From Kalaharituber pfeilii (lineage: Eukaryota; Ascomycota; Pezizomycetes; Pezizales; Pezizaceae), in contig WHUZ01000014.1 of NCBI GenBank assembly GCA_015179045.1, positions 248,001-312,000 on the forward strand: a DNA stretch of 64,000 nucleotides. Reading direction: 5' to 3'. Shown piece by piece: positions 45,357 through 57,803 of the stretch (its first letter is position 1; each line of letters starts with the position of its first letter). The position numbers were made by a program, and so were the translations under genes. Under the pieces are notes generated by a model. That model did no database searches and was not told the DNA's origin. It saw only the letters and a program-made list of their open reading frames with translations.

Positions 45357-47311
45357 ATGTTTAGCATACAGCGATTACGGTCTCTTCTGCTATCCTCCTC
45401 TCCATCGATCCTTCCAGCGCCATTCGCAGCTCGTTCTGCCTACCATCTCAGAGTTAACCCATACCAATCCATTATACGCAAATTCAGCGCGATGCCACTT
45501 TCTACACATGTCGTCCCGCCTGTAAGTTCGCCTTCTAGTAGAGTGGGGTTGGATCAAGTTACGTTAGCCAAGGGACATGCTAACTGTGTCTGCCAACCGA
45601 AATTGCACCTATGTAGCTTAAAGACAAGTCCCTCTTCCGAGAGGAGGCGTTCGTGAACGGGAAGTGGGCGAGCGCGAAGTCGGGCAAGACATTCGATGTA
45701 CATGGTCAGCATATACACAATCAAAGAAACCTCATCTACTCGCGCAATCGGCCCCCTTTTTTTTTTATATATATATTCTTATACAACCCCGCAACCCTCG
45801 CGAACATTTATGAGTGATGAGCGCTCACAAATGATATTGCACACTCTACAGACCCCGCCTCCACCGAGCGCATCGGCTCGTGCCCCGAGATGTCCCGCGA
45901 GGACGTCTCCGCCGCGATTGAGTATGCCCAAGCCGCATTCAAGACCTTCAGGCTCACGACCGCGCGGGAGCGCGCCCGCCTCCTCCGTCGCTGGTACGAC
46001 CTGATCACGGCCAACGCCTCTGACCTTGCGACGCTCATAACATGGGAAAACGGCAAGCCCCTCGCTGACGCAAAGGGCGAAGTGACCTACGCCGCAAATT
46101 TCTTAGAGTGGTTCTCCGAAGAGGCACCCCGGGTCTACGGTGACAGCATCCCCGCCTCGAGTGCCGGGAACCGCATCATAACGCTACGACAACCCGTCGG
46201 CGTCTGCGGGGTCATTACACCATGGAATTTCCCTGCCGCAATGATCACTCGGAAAGTCGGCCCGGCGCTCGCGGCGGGGTGTACCGTCGTCGCCAAAGCT
46301 CCCGGTGAGACCCCCTTCACTGCGCTTGCGCTTGCTGAGCTTGGACGGAGAGCAGGTGTGCCAGACGGCGTCTTCAACGTCGTCACGGCACTCGAAAACA
46401 CTTCAGAGGTCGGAAAAGAACTATGCGAGAACCACATTGTCAAGAAGGTCTCCTTCACAGGCTCTACCGCGATCGGCAAGCTCCTCATGCAGCAATGCGC
46501 CCCCACACTAAAGAAACTGAGCTTCGAGCTCGGCGGCAACGCACCCTTCATTGTCTTTGACGACGCGGACATCGATGCCGCTGTCAACGGCGCCATAACC
46601 GCCAAGTTCCGCTCCTCTGGACAGACTTGCGTCTGCGCGAACAGGATATACGTCCAGAAAGGCATATACCACGAGTTTGCCGAGAAATTCACTGAGCGGG
46701 TCAAGAAATTCAAGGTCGGCAGCGGGTATTCCGATCATGTGACCCATGGCCCACTGATCCACGAACGGGCAGTCAGCAAAGTGCACGGACACGTCGAGGA
46801 TGCCAGGTCCAAGGGAGCTGTCATTCTCACCGGCGGGAACGGAATCGAGGAGCTCGGACCGAATTTTTACGGCATGACCGTGCTGGCAGGTATGAAGAAG
46901 GGCATGAGATTGCATGCAGAGGAGACCTTTGGGCCTGTAGCGGGGTTGTTTGAGTTTGAGACGGAGAAGGAGGTGGTGGAGATGGCAAACGAAAGCGAGG
47001 TGGGGCTCGCGGGGTACTTTCACAGCAAGGATGTGAACAGAATCTGGAGGGTCGCAGAGGCACTGGAGGTGGGGATGGTGGGGGTCAACACAGGCTTGGT
47101 TTCGGATCCGGCGGCGCCGTGAGTTTCCTTTTGTTACCATTTTTTTTAATATAAGTTGGAAATCATTTCAGCATAACTGACCCTTCCTTTCTTTTTGAAA
47201 TTTAGATTTGGAGGAGTAAAGCAATCTGGATTTGGACGTGAGGGTTCAAAGTACGGTATTGACGAGTACACCAACATCAAGATGATTACGTTTGGAGGGC
47301 TGCAGTCATGA
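45357..47311 (+). CDS. UGA2: Succinate-semialdehyde dehydrogenase [NAD(P)+], probably mitochondrial
   Basis: Four exons, 45357-45521, 45617-45704, 45852-47118 and 47206-47311, give 541 aa. The Arg/Ser-rich N-terminus ([20 protein letters not shown]) looks like a mitochondrial presequence. A second in-frame Met ([10 protein letters not shown]) could start a cytosolic form. ALDH landmarks: [53 protein letters not shown], the general base Glu in [18 protein letters not shown], and catalytic Cys in [17 protein letters not shown], the TCVCANR form being characteristic of SSADH/GabD. The C-terminus reads [20 protein letters not shown]. It oxidises succinate semialdehyde to succinate in the GABA shunt. 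Confidence 0.94.
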
Positions 47312-49467
47312 AGGAGAAAAAAGCAAAACAGCAAGGGGGGATTAAAACAAGAGAAGAAGAGGAACCAGCATAAAACGGACCACTCTAGAAATAAGTAAAT
47401 AAAAGCAAGTAGAGGCCGGATATAATGAAAAAGCACCAGTACTCTGTACGGAGTTGTTGCTGTTATATAGCCCGTGACTTGACATATTCACGGCCTTTTT
47501 GTTTTGGGACATACGTGTATACTAGCCCACAGTTACTATATGCGTAGGTACCTTTCATTCTCAAGAATCAATCAGAGTTAGGAGTGCGTTTGTGTTGGCA
47601 TATTCGCATTTTTCTGTAAAGTCCTCTACATACCCAAGCTTTCTCCCCGTCGTCAAGGAAACGATGGGAAGGAGGACAGGAATATTGAGGAGCTAAGGGA
47701 GACGGGCATTCCTTTAGCAGGCATGGAGCATAGACAACTAAACAAATCAAATAATAATAATAATAATAATAATAATCAAATGACCTAAGAACGGGAGAAG
47801 GAAGCTGGTCATATTTCAGTTGAGCCAACTCACCCTCAGCCTCGAGTTCAGCTCAGCTCGGGTCAAATATTAAGTTTAACTACATCCAATTGAGTCTCAC
47901 GGTACTCTATAAACAAAGACCATCGTGAAAAACCTTCTTCCTTGATAATTCTTCTTTCTTCAAATACATGCGTTGCCCGTTTAGACGAGATGCGGGAATT
48001 GGTAAAGGTGTAAGGTGTAAAATAAAATGGCATGAAATAAAAATGAAGGAAAAAAAACGCCCATATGACCGATTCCTGCAAATGAAATGAAATGAAATAA
48101 AAACAAGAATAAAATGGAAATATTCCACATAAGCCCAATTCATGAAAACAAGCATGTCAACACCAGAGCAAAGCGACCCACCCACACGAATAATGTACAG
48201 AGCGGGAAATGGCCAAAAAAAACTTCAGAGAAGTCCTCCAACGTCCAGCCAATGACTAACTATCCAGTAGTGTTTAACGGTCGAACCACAGAGAGTCGCC
48301 TTTTCCAGGTTTATCCAGTTGCCTTAAGCTAATAAGTATAGCGGCAGTTCTTCTAAGATTGTTCACCATGCATCCCTCCTTTATATCCTCAAAATCTGCG
48401 GTTGTAATACACAAGGGAACTGAACACCAAGAAAAAATAGCCAGAACCGCAATTAAAGCCCTCCCAGAAAGAGATGCATATGAAGATAAGACTAGTAACG
48501 CCTTCATAAGTCATACACCCTAGTGTATGGGGTTAACCTGATTAAGAAATATAAAAACAAAAAGCAAGGCTCCAGCTCAAGTCCCGATCGGTAAGTTGTT
48601 ACCGGGAGAACAAACCAACAATGCCAAAAGCAACTGAGCCAGAGACCTAAGAAACGCCAATGAGAATAAAGTGCAATAAATTGAAAAGTGAAAAAGAAGA
48701 TAAAGAGTAAGTCGGACAGATTATATGCTAATACCCTCCGTGCAGTGCCTTGCCGATTGACTGAACTCCGAGATTCAAAGGGGACTGACATTGAAACATG
48801 ATATGAATGCAAGTCGCAAACTCTAATAGAGGGTATTTGCAACTATGACGGTAGGTGGGCGAAAAGTAATGCGCATAGTAGTAAAGCGATACTTTACTTG
48901 GTGAAGCTTGATAGAGAAGCCAGAAAGAGATGGTAGGCCACGGTCAAAAGGCAGTAATGGTAGAGAGGCTGCAATGTAGAAATGTATAATAACCCAGCTC
49001 GAGTGTAGGCCAAATGACGCCAAATCACAGGAACTAGAGGTTAGTGTTTCACCTCGTTCATATAGCCGTGTGGAATGTGTCTCAGTTTCTTCCCCAATTT
49101 TCCTCCAACATGTAGAAGAAATAAGGTAAGAAGGGCAAGTAAAAACTCACCCACCAGCTATTGTATGAGGTTGCTTGATGCCCGATAAGTCCGTTCTCGG
49201 TGCCTATGGGTATTCATGGCACATAAATTTCTCGTCCCCTTTGTGGCTTAAGAGAATGAATTCCCACCTTGCTACTTTGTAGTGTGGCATAACCAGGTGG
49301 AAATGTGGTATCGAATTGCTTTGCGTGAGGAGTGTAAGTAATTGGCGGGTTGCGTGTTGAGTCGGAAGGATGGAGGGAAAGATGATTAGTTATGATCCAA
49401 CCAAGATCGGAGCATAACAAACTTGGAAGCCAAAGAAATTTGGCTTCAATCCACTAGGGCACTAAGA
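47312..49467. other. Intergenic region (2.2 kb) with microsatellites
   Basis: No supported gene. It contains (AAT)n at 47749-47776 and a (GAAAT)n stretch at about 48082-48100. The rest is unremarkable AT-rich sequence between a plus-strand and a minus-strand gene. Confidence 0.6.
47749..47776. repeat. (AAT)9 microsatellite
   Basis: About nine uninterrupted AAT units. Confidence 0.9.
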
Positions 49468-50271
49468 CTAATCGTAGTCCTCATCAACCTCACGAAGTGG
49501 ATATCGAACTCTGGTGCTATAGGTCTCGTCCATTTCGGAATCTTCTTCCTCACTCTCGTCATCGGCTTCTCCCATCTCGAAATCCATGCTATTCTCCTCA
49601 TACGGATCCCGGTCATCTTCCATGCTCGCAGTAAAATCCTCCAACGATTCAGAGTCAAGAAGCGAACCAAGAAATTCATCCTCTGAGGATCCCAGAAGTA
49701 GCTCCATGGCTAGCTCTCTGTTGGACGAAATCCAGTCCGGGTCAGAGAGTATGCTATCCTCACTGGCGATTGACTCGTTGTCTGAGGCAAAACCGGGATC
49801 ATCGACAGGCACATCCTCCCCGTGTCCCAAGTTCTGCGGTTGGACCATTCGTGATGGCTGAGAAAGATTTACCAGTATTGAATGTGGAATGCTAAACGAG
49901 AGCTTGTTAGAGTATGTTGTGAGGGACATGTTGTACGTTCCCTTTCGCCGGTTTGAAGTTGTATTGGGAGTGATAACTAAAACAAGCTGTTCTCCTTTAT
50001 ATTGAGGGTCCGGTGCAGAGCGAGGTGGAGACGGAGGGCTGTATGAGCTAGAGAGGAATTCCGAAGGTATTAGGAATGGTTCTGTCCTGTTTGAACGGGA
50101 AATTAAATTTGCACGTCTGCGTTGTCGTAATCGCTCTCGAGCTCTTATGCGCGAGCTTATTCTTGACCGTGCGACACTGCGAGATACCGATGGCTGTGAA
50201 GATGGAGAAGGTGTGGGATTAGATGTTTCGTCCGGCGGGGTGGAGGTAGATTTATAAACTGGGCAGCCCAT
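49468..50271 (-). CDS. Hypothetical protein with acidic C-terminus, 267 aa
   Basis: A single intronless frame on the minus strand starts at 50271 (MGCPVYKSTSTPPDETSNPT). Residues 25-55 are very Arg-rich (RSVARSRISSRIRARERLRQ), a possible nuclear localisation or nucleic-acid-binding segment. The second half is strongly acidic (ASDNESIASEDSILSDPDWI, DESEEEDSEMDETYSTR) and probably disordered. No enzyme motif, signal peptide or membrane segment is visible. Length and composition support a gene. The basic-then-acidic layout resembles histone- or RNA-binding regulators, but I assign no family. Confidence 0.55.
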   Translation of the reverse strand: MGCPVYKSTSTPPDETSNPTPSPSSQPSVSRSVARSRISSRIRARERLRQRRRANLISRSNRTEPFLIPSEFLSSSYSPPSPPRSAPDPQYKGEQLVLVITPNTTSNRRKGTYNMSLTTYSNKLSFSIPHSILVNLSQPSRMVQPQNLGHGEDVPVDDPGFASDNESIASEDSILSDPDWISSNRELAMELLLGSSEDEFLGSLLDSESLEDFTASMEDDRDPYEENSMDFEMGEADDESEEEDSEMDETYSTRVRYPLREVDEDYD

Positions 50272-50744
50272 TTTTGTGTGTCAAACAGCGTACCAATGCA
50301 CTGCGAGTGAGAAAATATAGGTATCCTTATGTCTTAGTTTATTAGAACTTTCTTTGCTGTTGAGTTGCAGAGAGAAGGGAGCATCCAAGGTCGTGAGCTG
50401 ATCGAGAGGGGGACTGAACAAGCGGGCGATAGTGTCTGGAAGTAAGACAATGCGGGTACAGGTTTCGTCTTCCCGTTGGTTAATTCTGTATGGCGTGTTC
50501 TATTGGGGTTGCAGACAGCAAATAGCCTCGCAGGGGCGTATGCAGAAGATACTTTATTGCTTAAAAGAGGGAAGTGATATGATGCCACAGGAAGATCAGA
50601 GCAAATAGGAAATAGCCGTACTAAGAACAAACGGGGGCGGGAACAATAGCCAAATACTAGTGAGAAGAGTAGAGCTTTGGTGAGATATTTTCAAACGCCT
50701 GCCAATGCTAATTGCGTGCAGAAACTAGTAAAACGATTTCGTCT

Positions 50745-50784
50745 GGGGAAGGGGGGAAGGGGGGAAGGGGGGAAGGGGGGGTGG
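50745..50784 (+). repeat. (GGGGGGAA)n G-run array
   Basis: Five G-runs of four to seven G are separated by AA, an archetypal G-quadruplex-forming pattern on the plus strand. Confidence 0.85.
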
Positions 50785-51176
50785 ATTGCTAAAGGAGGAT
50801 CAAGCAACAGCGTGGTAACGGATGGGGGGATGATAATTGAGTATGAAGGATGAAGGCAAATGATTAAATGACGGGGGCTTGCTGGAGTGGTGGCGGTGGG
50901 GGAGGGGGGGGTGGGAGTAGGGCTTTGGGGCTCTGGCTTTGGGGCTTTGGGGCTCTGGGGCTTTGAGTGTTCGGAGAGAAACGCAGAGAAGCGAAGTGAC
51001 CAAGAGCGAGCGAAGGATGGGGATGAGGTAGGGCCGGTATGAGTGTGGGAGGGTGAGAGATGGGGTGGGGGAGCAAGAGCGGAAGAAGAGCTGGCAGCGA
51101 AGTGTGTGAGCAAGCGAGCGGGGAGGTAAGCCAGTGAATAAGTTAAGATGCTTGTGCTTGTGCTTGTGCAGGATTG

Positions 51177-51267
51177 GATGGGGATGGGAGGGGAGGGGAG
51201 GGGAGGGGAGGGGAGGGGAGGGGAGGGATGGGATGGGATGGGATGGGATGGGATGGGAGGGGAGGGC
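51177..51267 (+). repeat. Pentanucleotide array (GGGGA)n switching to (GGGAT)n
   Basis: About eight GGGGA units run directly into about six GGGAT units, then return to GGGGA. All units are five bases, so the second block looks like a point-mutated unit that was then amplified. Confidence 0.88.
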
Positions 51268-51410
51268 GAAGGTTCTGGTCGGGGGGAGCGAGAGGCATAT
51301 GGGCATAGCGCCGTGGCGGGACTAACGAGCGCTGAGGATGGGGAGGGTGCGCAGCCCAACAGAAGTCTACATACTCTGCGAATGCAATACTTGCTCCGTA
51401 CTGTGCTGCA

Positions 51411-51439
51411 CTGTACTCGAGTACAGTACTCGAGTACAG
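51411..51439. repeat. Overlapping GTACTCGAGTAC palindromes
   Basis: Two copies of the perfect palindrome TGTACTCGAGTACA overlap, so the 29-bp block is symmetric except for its central base. Confidence 0.85.
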
Positions 51440-51651
51440 CGAGTTGCTTCAGCTGTTATGCGCTGTATGAGTGCTTTGTAACTCCGTACTGGCCATAACA
51501 CAAGGACTGCTGCTGACGCCAGCGGTGCGGCTGGTGCGGGCTTCCCGAGTCTCGGTGGCCGGGAGGGCAGAGATGCAAGCCCGAGCTGCCGTGCTTGCAC
51601 TGCTACACCGCTCACTTGACCCCCCTCGACCCTCTCGCTCTGGCAGACCTA

Positions 51652-51690
51652 CTCCCCCTCCCCCTCCCCCTCCCCCTCCCCCTCCCCCTC
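51652..51690. repeat. (CCCCCT)6-7 hexanucleotide repeat
   Basis: Uninterrupted CCCCCT units. It is not the canonical CCCTAA telomere repeat. Confidence 0.88.
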
Positions 51691-53384
51691 AATGCACTCT
51701 CAGCTCTGGCGTCCTCGCAGCAGGCGTTTGATGATGGGTGTGCTGCGCAGCCCCATGCGCAGGCCTCTTCTCTGATTTGCTACTGTTCATGCACGCATGT
51801 AACGTGCCCCCAGGCACCGAACCGAGTGCAAGTGTGTAAGTAGAGTACAAGCACAAGCACTTCAATGTAGAGCACACACCGCACAGCGCGAATCTCTCTT
51901 TCTCGCATTCCGGCTCGCAGGCTGAACGGCCCAGAATACGCCAGGGGAAGGGCCTGCTTCCGGCAAGCCTCTTCAGAATAATTACCCTTGACGACAGCGC
52001 CCAGATTGTTGCGAGTGCAGAAGAGTGGTGGACCCCGCAATTACAGAGTACAGGCACAGCCAGTCCTGTGCGCAATACATGTGGGCGCCCCCGTTACCAG
52101 ACGATGGGCGCCCTAGGTACTTTGTGCGAATAGAGTACTCCTCTCGAGGTTCCGACTCGGCTTCCCTCACTCATATCAATCATAGTCCCTGTGTATCTCC
52201 GGTGGTTTAACCCTGGCCGTACCTAGATGCAGAAGGTATCTGCCCGGGCTTAGAGGTTCAGCATTCCTGTAATGAAATTTGCACTTTCAGAGGAAGCCCA
52301 GCAACGCTTCTCGCCCTCTGTGTGTACTCTACATACCTGCCGATGGATGGGCGCTGTGCTGAAAAAATGATGGCTTCACTATCGGACTAGGGTGCCTCAG
52401 TCCCCAAGTTCCCTGTGCTTGCGTTAATCCCCAGCTATTCCAGTATCGTCTCGTCCCCGCACCGTCCTTTCCGATCGGCTTCTGGGTTGCGCAACCACAC
52501 AGTTCCCTAGTCTCATAACCAGACAGTTCCCAAGTTTTTGTCAACGCAATACTCCATACTTCATATAGATAGCTGACCACAAATCCCTAAAGTACCTTAT
52601 TCACTGGTAAAAACACAAACGCGCGCTATGGCGGTCTTGGCAAGCCTCTTAGCGCCAGTGCGCGTGTATTACGCAAAGGCACGTGATGATCCCCGAATTA
52701 CCCGCGATGCTAACCTCAACACCACGGAGACTGATATTATGAAGGATCTGAGCCGAGTGCTGAAGCAGGAGACTGGATCAGGGTGATTAATAGACTGGCT
52801 TTTGTGTGCTGAAGAGTAGGAGATATTATATATCAAGTATGTTATGGGGAAGAGCTTTTACTTACTGACCGATGGTGCGGGGAGAAAGAAGAATCAGCCA
52901 AACACATATCGGGAGAGTGCAGAGTATGGAGCCAGGAATGGCCCGGGGGAAGGTCCATCATTTCTAAAATATTTGTTGGTATATATACTTGAATATAAAG
53001 TGTGATGCATACTTTTTTTTTTTTTTTTTTTAATATCATTACTTGCGTGCCACCCTGTGGGCTATAGCGAGGATTTAGGTACGTGATACATACTTGACTA
53101 AAGTCGTAGACCGCTGCTGTTTAAAATTCTAGATATTTGGAAGATTCTACTCATTTAAATACTCAAACAATCTGGTAAACGCTGGCCTTCATTCACCTGG
53201 ATAGCTGTGGAGGGATTCATTTAATTGGCTTAAACCTGCCTGAATGGCCTGGGCTGCCCTGGCCTGTTGGATTCATTGACATCACTTGGTTATTTCTTTT
53301 CCTTCTTCGCCTTTGTTATTCCTTTTACTTCCTCGTGTACTTAATCTCACCAAAGCCCACAGGGCGGCATGTGAGTATTGATAT

Positions 53385-53425
<41 letters not shown>

Positions 53426-56400
53426 CCTTACTGTGGCAGAAGTGGAGCATGGTTGTTCTCGTGCTGCGCCTGTACCATGCACCCCTCTTTGGCTTATATT
53501 TAGAGGGCAACCATCCAGCCATCCGTCTGTCCGTCTGTCGAGAACCCTTGTGTAGATACTCTAGGTCAACAATCAACACTGGTATCTTTGTAAAACATTC
53601 TAATGGTTGGTGGGAGGTGGGAGAGAAGCCAAAGGCGAGGATGCTAACTGGTATTGTGATAGCCATAACCAAGATAAAAACTAGCGAGCCACGACCAATG
53701 TGCGCCAGCAACCCTGAGTGATTTTCTTATGCCGTTCTGTAGTGGATGGAAGACTGCGGGATGTATTCTACACCTGGGGTACATCACTTGAGCACTCAAA
53801 AATACAGTATACACTGAAGTACTTAGTCAATGCCGAAATACCAACGTTGGAAATCGGCTAGATATTTCGCCGTTCCTGTGATCGTCACAAACATAAATAC
53901 ACTTACCGTTCAATAGGTTCTGTGAATGGTGAGTTACAAATTTAGCTTCGGCTTCTCCAGCCCTTTGGGGGGAAGGTTGCTACGTCAGACCCAGCCTTCC
54001 ACTCTGCCTCACTACAAGGTAACAGTGGTGTACCACCGCAGCAAGTTGTGCAGTGGTGGATACTTCAGAGGACGTTGCATTTGTTCCTACATAACCTCGA
54101 CATGGGTGGGCCTTGTTTACGCTTTGGCTTAGTTGTTTCTCCCCTTCCAATACCGCACAGTACCCCGGCCACATCGTGCAGCTTACGATGGAAACTGCCG
54201 GTCCGTATTTTCTTACTTCTACGTCAATGCTGCTACCGCTGGCATGGGCAAACACGAGATTTCTTGAGCCCCCTGAAGGCCGTTATGGCATTGGGAGCAG
54301 GCTCTTCAGATGAATAGGAATGCTGGATTAGCGACAGCGTTACTTCAAACCAACATGAGTCCTGGTCGGGCAACAGCAGTAGCAGCAGCAGCAGAAAGCT
54401 TTGGCACGGGCAGGTGACGCGCCTAGTTGTATTTCGGAGGCAGCCAACTCTCCATTGCCTCACCCTTGTCACTCCACTTCGTCCCATTGCCACCACTATG
54501 ATATCCCTGCCCTCCCCGCAGACTGACAGCTTGAATCCTGGCACCACAAATCGTTTGAACCTGCTTAGCCAAAACCAATCAAGAAAACTCAAAAGTAGGC
54601 GGCGAAAATCATACCCGCGGCCCGCAGGCTTACTAGCTTTCCCCTTTACAGGTGTCCGCTGTCCACCCTGTGTGGAACCCATGATCAGAATCTCCGATTC
54701 TAGTTTCACTCGCTTGGTTTTCCCTGGGGCCCAACGAGGGCTAGAACTTCGGGAACTTTAAATTTTGAGCTGAGCAAGACCAAGGGCTAAGGATCAAAAA
54801 GTCTGAGTTAGATCAACTATATATCCCGATAAGCAGTTCAGGTTTTGGGTTTTGTACGCAAAGTGGAAGACTTGGACTCGTCGATTATCACTCCATGGCA
54901 GCCGTAGGCTTCTTGATTCGTGCTCTCGTAGCTTTGCTTGTCGAACAAGGCATACTAGGAGTAGCCGTCAGGCCGTATCAGCTATTGCTAGCCTGCTTCT
55001 CCCTGTTGTATCGGCGCCTGACGTGGAAAAACGTTGTGTGCATAGGAACATTTCATGCCAAGACATATGACAGTGATACTACCTCAAAGTTATTTTGCTT
55101 TGGAATTTTAGGTTACCTGGGCCCTCGAACCAGCAAATAACCAGACCATCATAAGCTTTGCGTCCGCACGCAGCCTCCTCCCCATTTACGTATACGAGAT
55201 GCAACTTTCATCGCCGCGCTTCTCATTCCCTATGCTAGCCGGAGAGGGTGTTCATTTGGGGGATTACCACGTGGCTGCACACTAGCGTCTTTCTGGTCAG
55301 AATTACTATTGTAGAGTTGAGCTTATATTCGTGAAAGATTGCATCAAATACCCTATTTGAAAGTGAGAGGGCCGAAAGCCTAAAAGTATTAGCCTTGAAC
55401 TTTTTGTAGCATTTACCATAGCATGCCCAGGACCAAAGTTATTGCGAAGAAGCTTGTTTGGAGAAGGAACACGTAATTTGGGTTTACGAAGAAACCCCAG
55501 TTTCCAACCGGGCAGGTCTAATCCTCGAAAGTCTCTCGTGTCCTTACCGCGACACTGGAAGAAGTGCATATGTATGTACCTGCGCGCGCTTGCGGTTTCT
55601 TTTAGCAGTTCAAATTCGAGAATTCTTAGGCCCCGCTTGGTTGACTACGTATAGCCGAGATTCCAAGTGGAACCAAACGATTTCGCAGTTGCGCTAGAGC
55701 CGTTTCGCACGAAACTAAACTGAGTTTCCGCCAGCAAAAATTGGGAACCGTCCAATAGAAGTGAGTATAGCCATCATCTATCATCGCTTGCTAACAGCAA
55801 ACTGCATCACACTATTGCATTGCATCATGACATTGACATCGCATTGTACCACTATTATGGCAGAATTCAACCCTCACGATATCCTCACTCTGGACCCATT
55901 GTTGGCAATTGGTTTAGAAATAACAGAGTACATGCTGTTATTTTACAATAAAACTCTTATGTGGACATCAGCATTGCAAGGAAGTGTGTACTTACAGGAG
56001 GTCTATTTTTCAGCAAACCTGGAGCATCCTTTGGAAGGTCCACTTTGCTTGTAGTTCTAACATTTTGGTAGGCTGATTGAGTGCTATAGCAGAAAGCATA
56101 GGCAGTGATAGCAGTAGTAGCTTGGGACTCGCAACTCGCAATGCAATAGCTGCAATTGACAAGTTTGACATTGGTGGTCGTGGGATCAATTTTTCTTTTC
56201 TTTTTCTTTTCTTTTTTTTTTTTTTTTTCCCACTGCATATCTGTAGTTACAGTACTTAGTCAAATTGTAGCAAACAAACACTTCCCCAGCTCCAATTGCA
56301 CCTCTTACGTCGTATCCCGTCTGGGCCATTCATACCGTTGCTAGGTTTAACTATCTGATACAACCTACTGCAACCAAGCAGGGCCTTATGTCTATGCTAT

Positions 56401-57803
56401 ATAAACGATAATACGCAGGTATGTCATGTTTCCTATGTTTTCATGACTCGTTTTTATTTATATTTTTCGGCGATCAATCTGCAAGTACGCATTTTCGACT
56501 TCAACCCATTTTAATTTGCACACCTAGACCATTAACCTGAATCAACGGCTCCAAGCTGTAGTAGATAGCCACCCGTCCTGTGCCTAGTTCTGGCTGAACC
56601 TAGGTCCTTCTCATATCTCATGTTATTGACCGTATTTAAAAAATGTGTAACATCCAAGTAGATCAACCACATGGCCTAGCCTCTGGGTCTGCTGGCCACG
56701 TTGGTAAGTCATCTCGGCAGCGCGGGCGGATGCACTACCGCAAACTCGATACAAACAACGCCACGGTGTTCTGGAAATCTGGACCATTCTTGGCACACTC
56801 GGGGCAGTAAATTAAATAAACCCTGACAAAGGGAAGCGGGGCAGGTGGCGGGCACGTGATGAAGCGCAGCACTGTGTAAGCCGCCCGTATCAAAGCAGCC
56901 GCCTGCTGCGCAATCATCCCGCATTATCGAACACTTTAGCTGGGCCCAACCACCCCCCCCCCTCCTACCCCACCAAAGACTTTGACAAGCATACACAGAC
57001 AGACAGCGCGATCAGCCGGCAACTTAGTGCTGCTCCCAACGGCTCAGTCAACCTACTGTTTGAAACCCAGTTGACCGCTGATACGAAGGTGCGTGCGGTA
57101 GCAGCGACAGCTCGACCGTCTCAGTAACTATCACTCAACACATCGCCGTTAGATTTCCTTGCTCCGCTCGTGTTCCTCGGAAAGCCGAAATAATCCGCCC
57201 ACGAAGTAGCAGCACATACAGTAGTTCTTGGACATCTATTTCCCATTTGCCGGGCCGCTTGGATTGGCCGCTTTACGTTTTGACGTGCTGTACCTGCGAT
57301 TTTACTTGCATCTGTGGGTCACGCTGCTTCTCTGGCTGGCCTTACGTGCACGCACTTCTGGTGTAACAGGTCAGTAAACTGCTGTCTCATTAAACTTAAA
57401 CAACTCAACGTAAAGCTGACCACCTTCCTCTACTTGCAGATACCTTTTACATTCTATATACAAAGCTCTGGGCATACATATACACTAAACACTTGAGGCA
57501 ATATTTCCTTCTTTGCTGGCATTCCCTGCGTGTGTCAACAGCTTCCTTACCATTACCTCCTCACAAAAGCACAACTATACTTGTCAATAGTCACCCTGCA
57601 ACGCAGCCATTCAGAGATCATTCCCACTGCTGATTTCAGGACACAACTACAACTGAAGAATGAATGTTTTGGCAGCCGGCATGCTCTAGCTTGCTCCAAG
57701 ATCCCCCCTCAAGCATCCTTACGTTCGTCACTGCTGCTCGCAACCCGCTATTAGCCTTGTTCAACGAATTCTGCATCCAAGAGAATAATAGCATCTAACA
57801 CCC

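Larger units (their letters stand above)
50272..57803. other. Long gene-poor region (7.5 kb)
   Basis: No supported gene. 50740-51700 is rich in G- or C-skewed simple repeats. A 52-aa frame at 52628-52786 (MAVLASLLAPVRVYYAKARD) and a zinc-finger-like reading at about 52866-52950 (WCGEKEESAKHISGEC) may be remnants of a retroelement. A poly-A run of about 33 lies at 53390-53422 and poly-T runs near 53011 and 56210. 55625-55730 contains GGCCCCGCTTGGTT and AACCAAACGA, which look like a worn transposon end. About 57,300-57,800 is probably the promoter and leader of the CCCH/RING gene. Confidence 0.45.

Noticed and set aside
51652..51690. CCCCCT array as an internal telomere tract
   Set aside because: The unit is CCCCCT and not the CCCTAA repeat of most filamentous ascomycetes, and nothing else subtelomeric is nearby.
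50691..51843. Frames of 82-222 aa rich in Pro/Ser or Gly
   Set aside because: Same reason: products of G-run and pentanucleotide arrays read in all frames.
52628..52990. 52-aa frame and a zinc-finger-like WCGEKEESAKHISGEC reading, possibly a retroelement tail
   Set aside because: The similarity to LINE C-terminal zinc knuckles is weak, the two parts are not in one frame, and the following homopolymer is T, not A, on the coding strand.
54233..54709. 158-aa minus-strand frame
   Set aside because: It contains a run of Leu from a CAG/AGC-type repeat and no recognisable domain; plus-strand frames are equally long.
55620..55730. Possible hAT/Harbinger-like transposon end (GGCCCCGCTTGGTT ... AACCAAACGA)
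   Set aside because: The inverted match is short and I cannot locate a second end or a target duplication.
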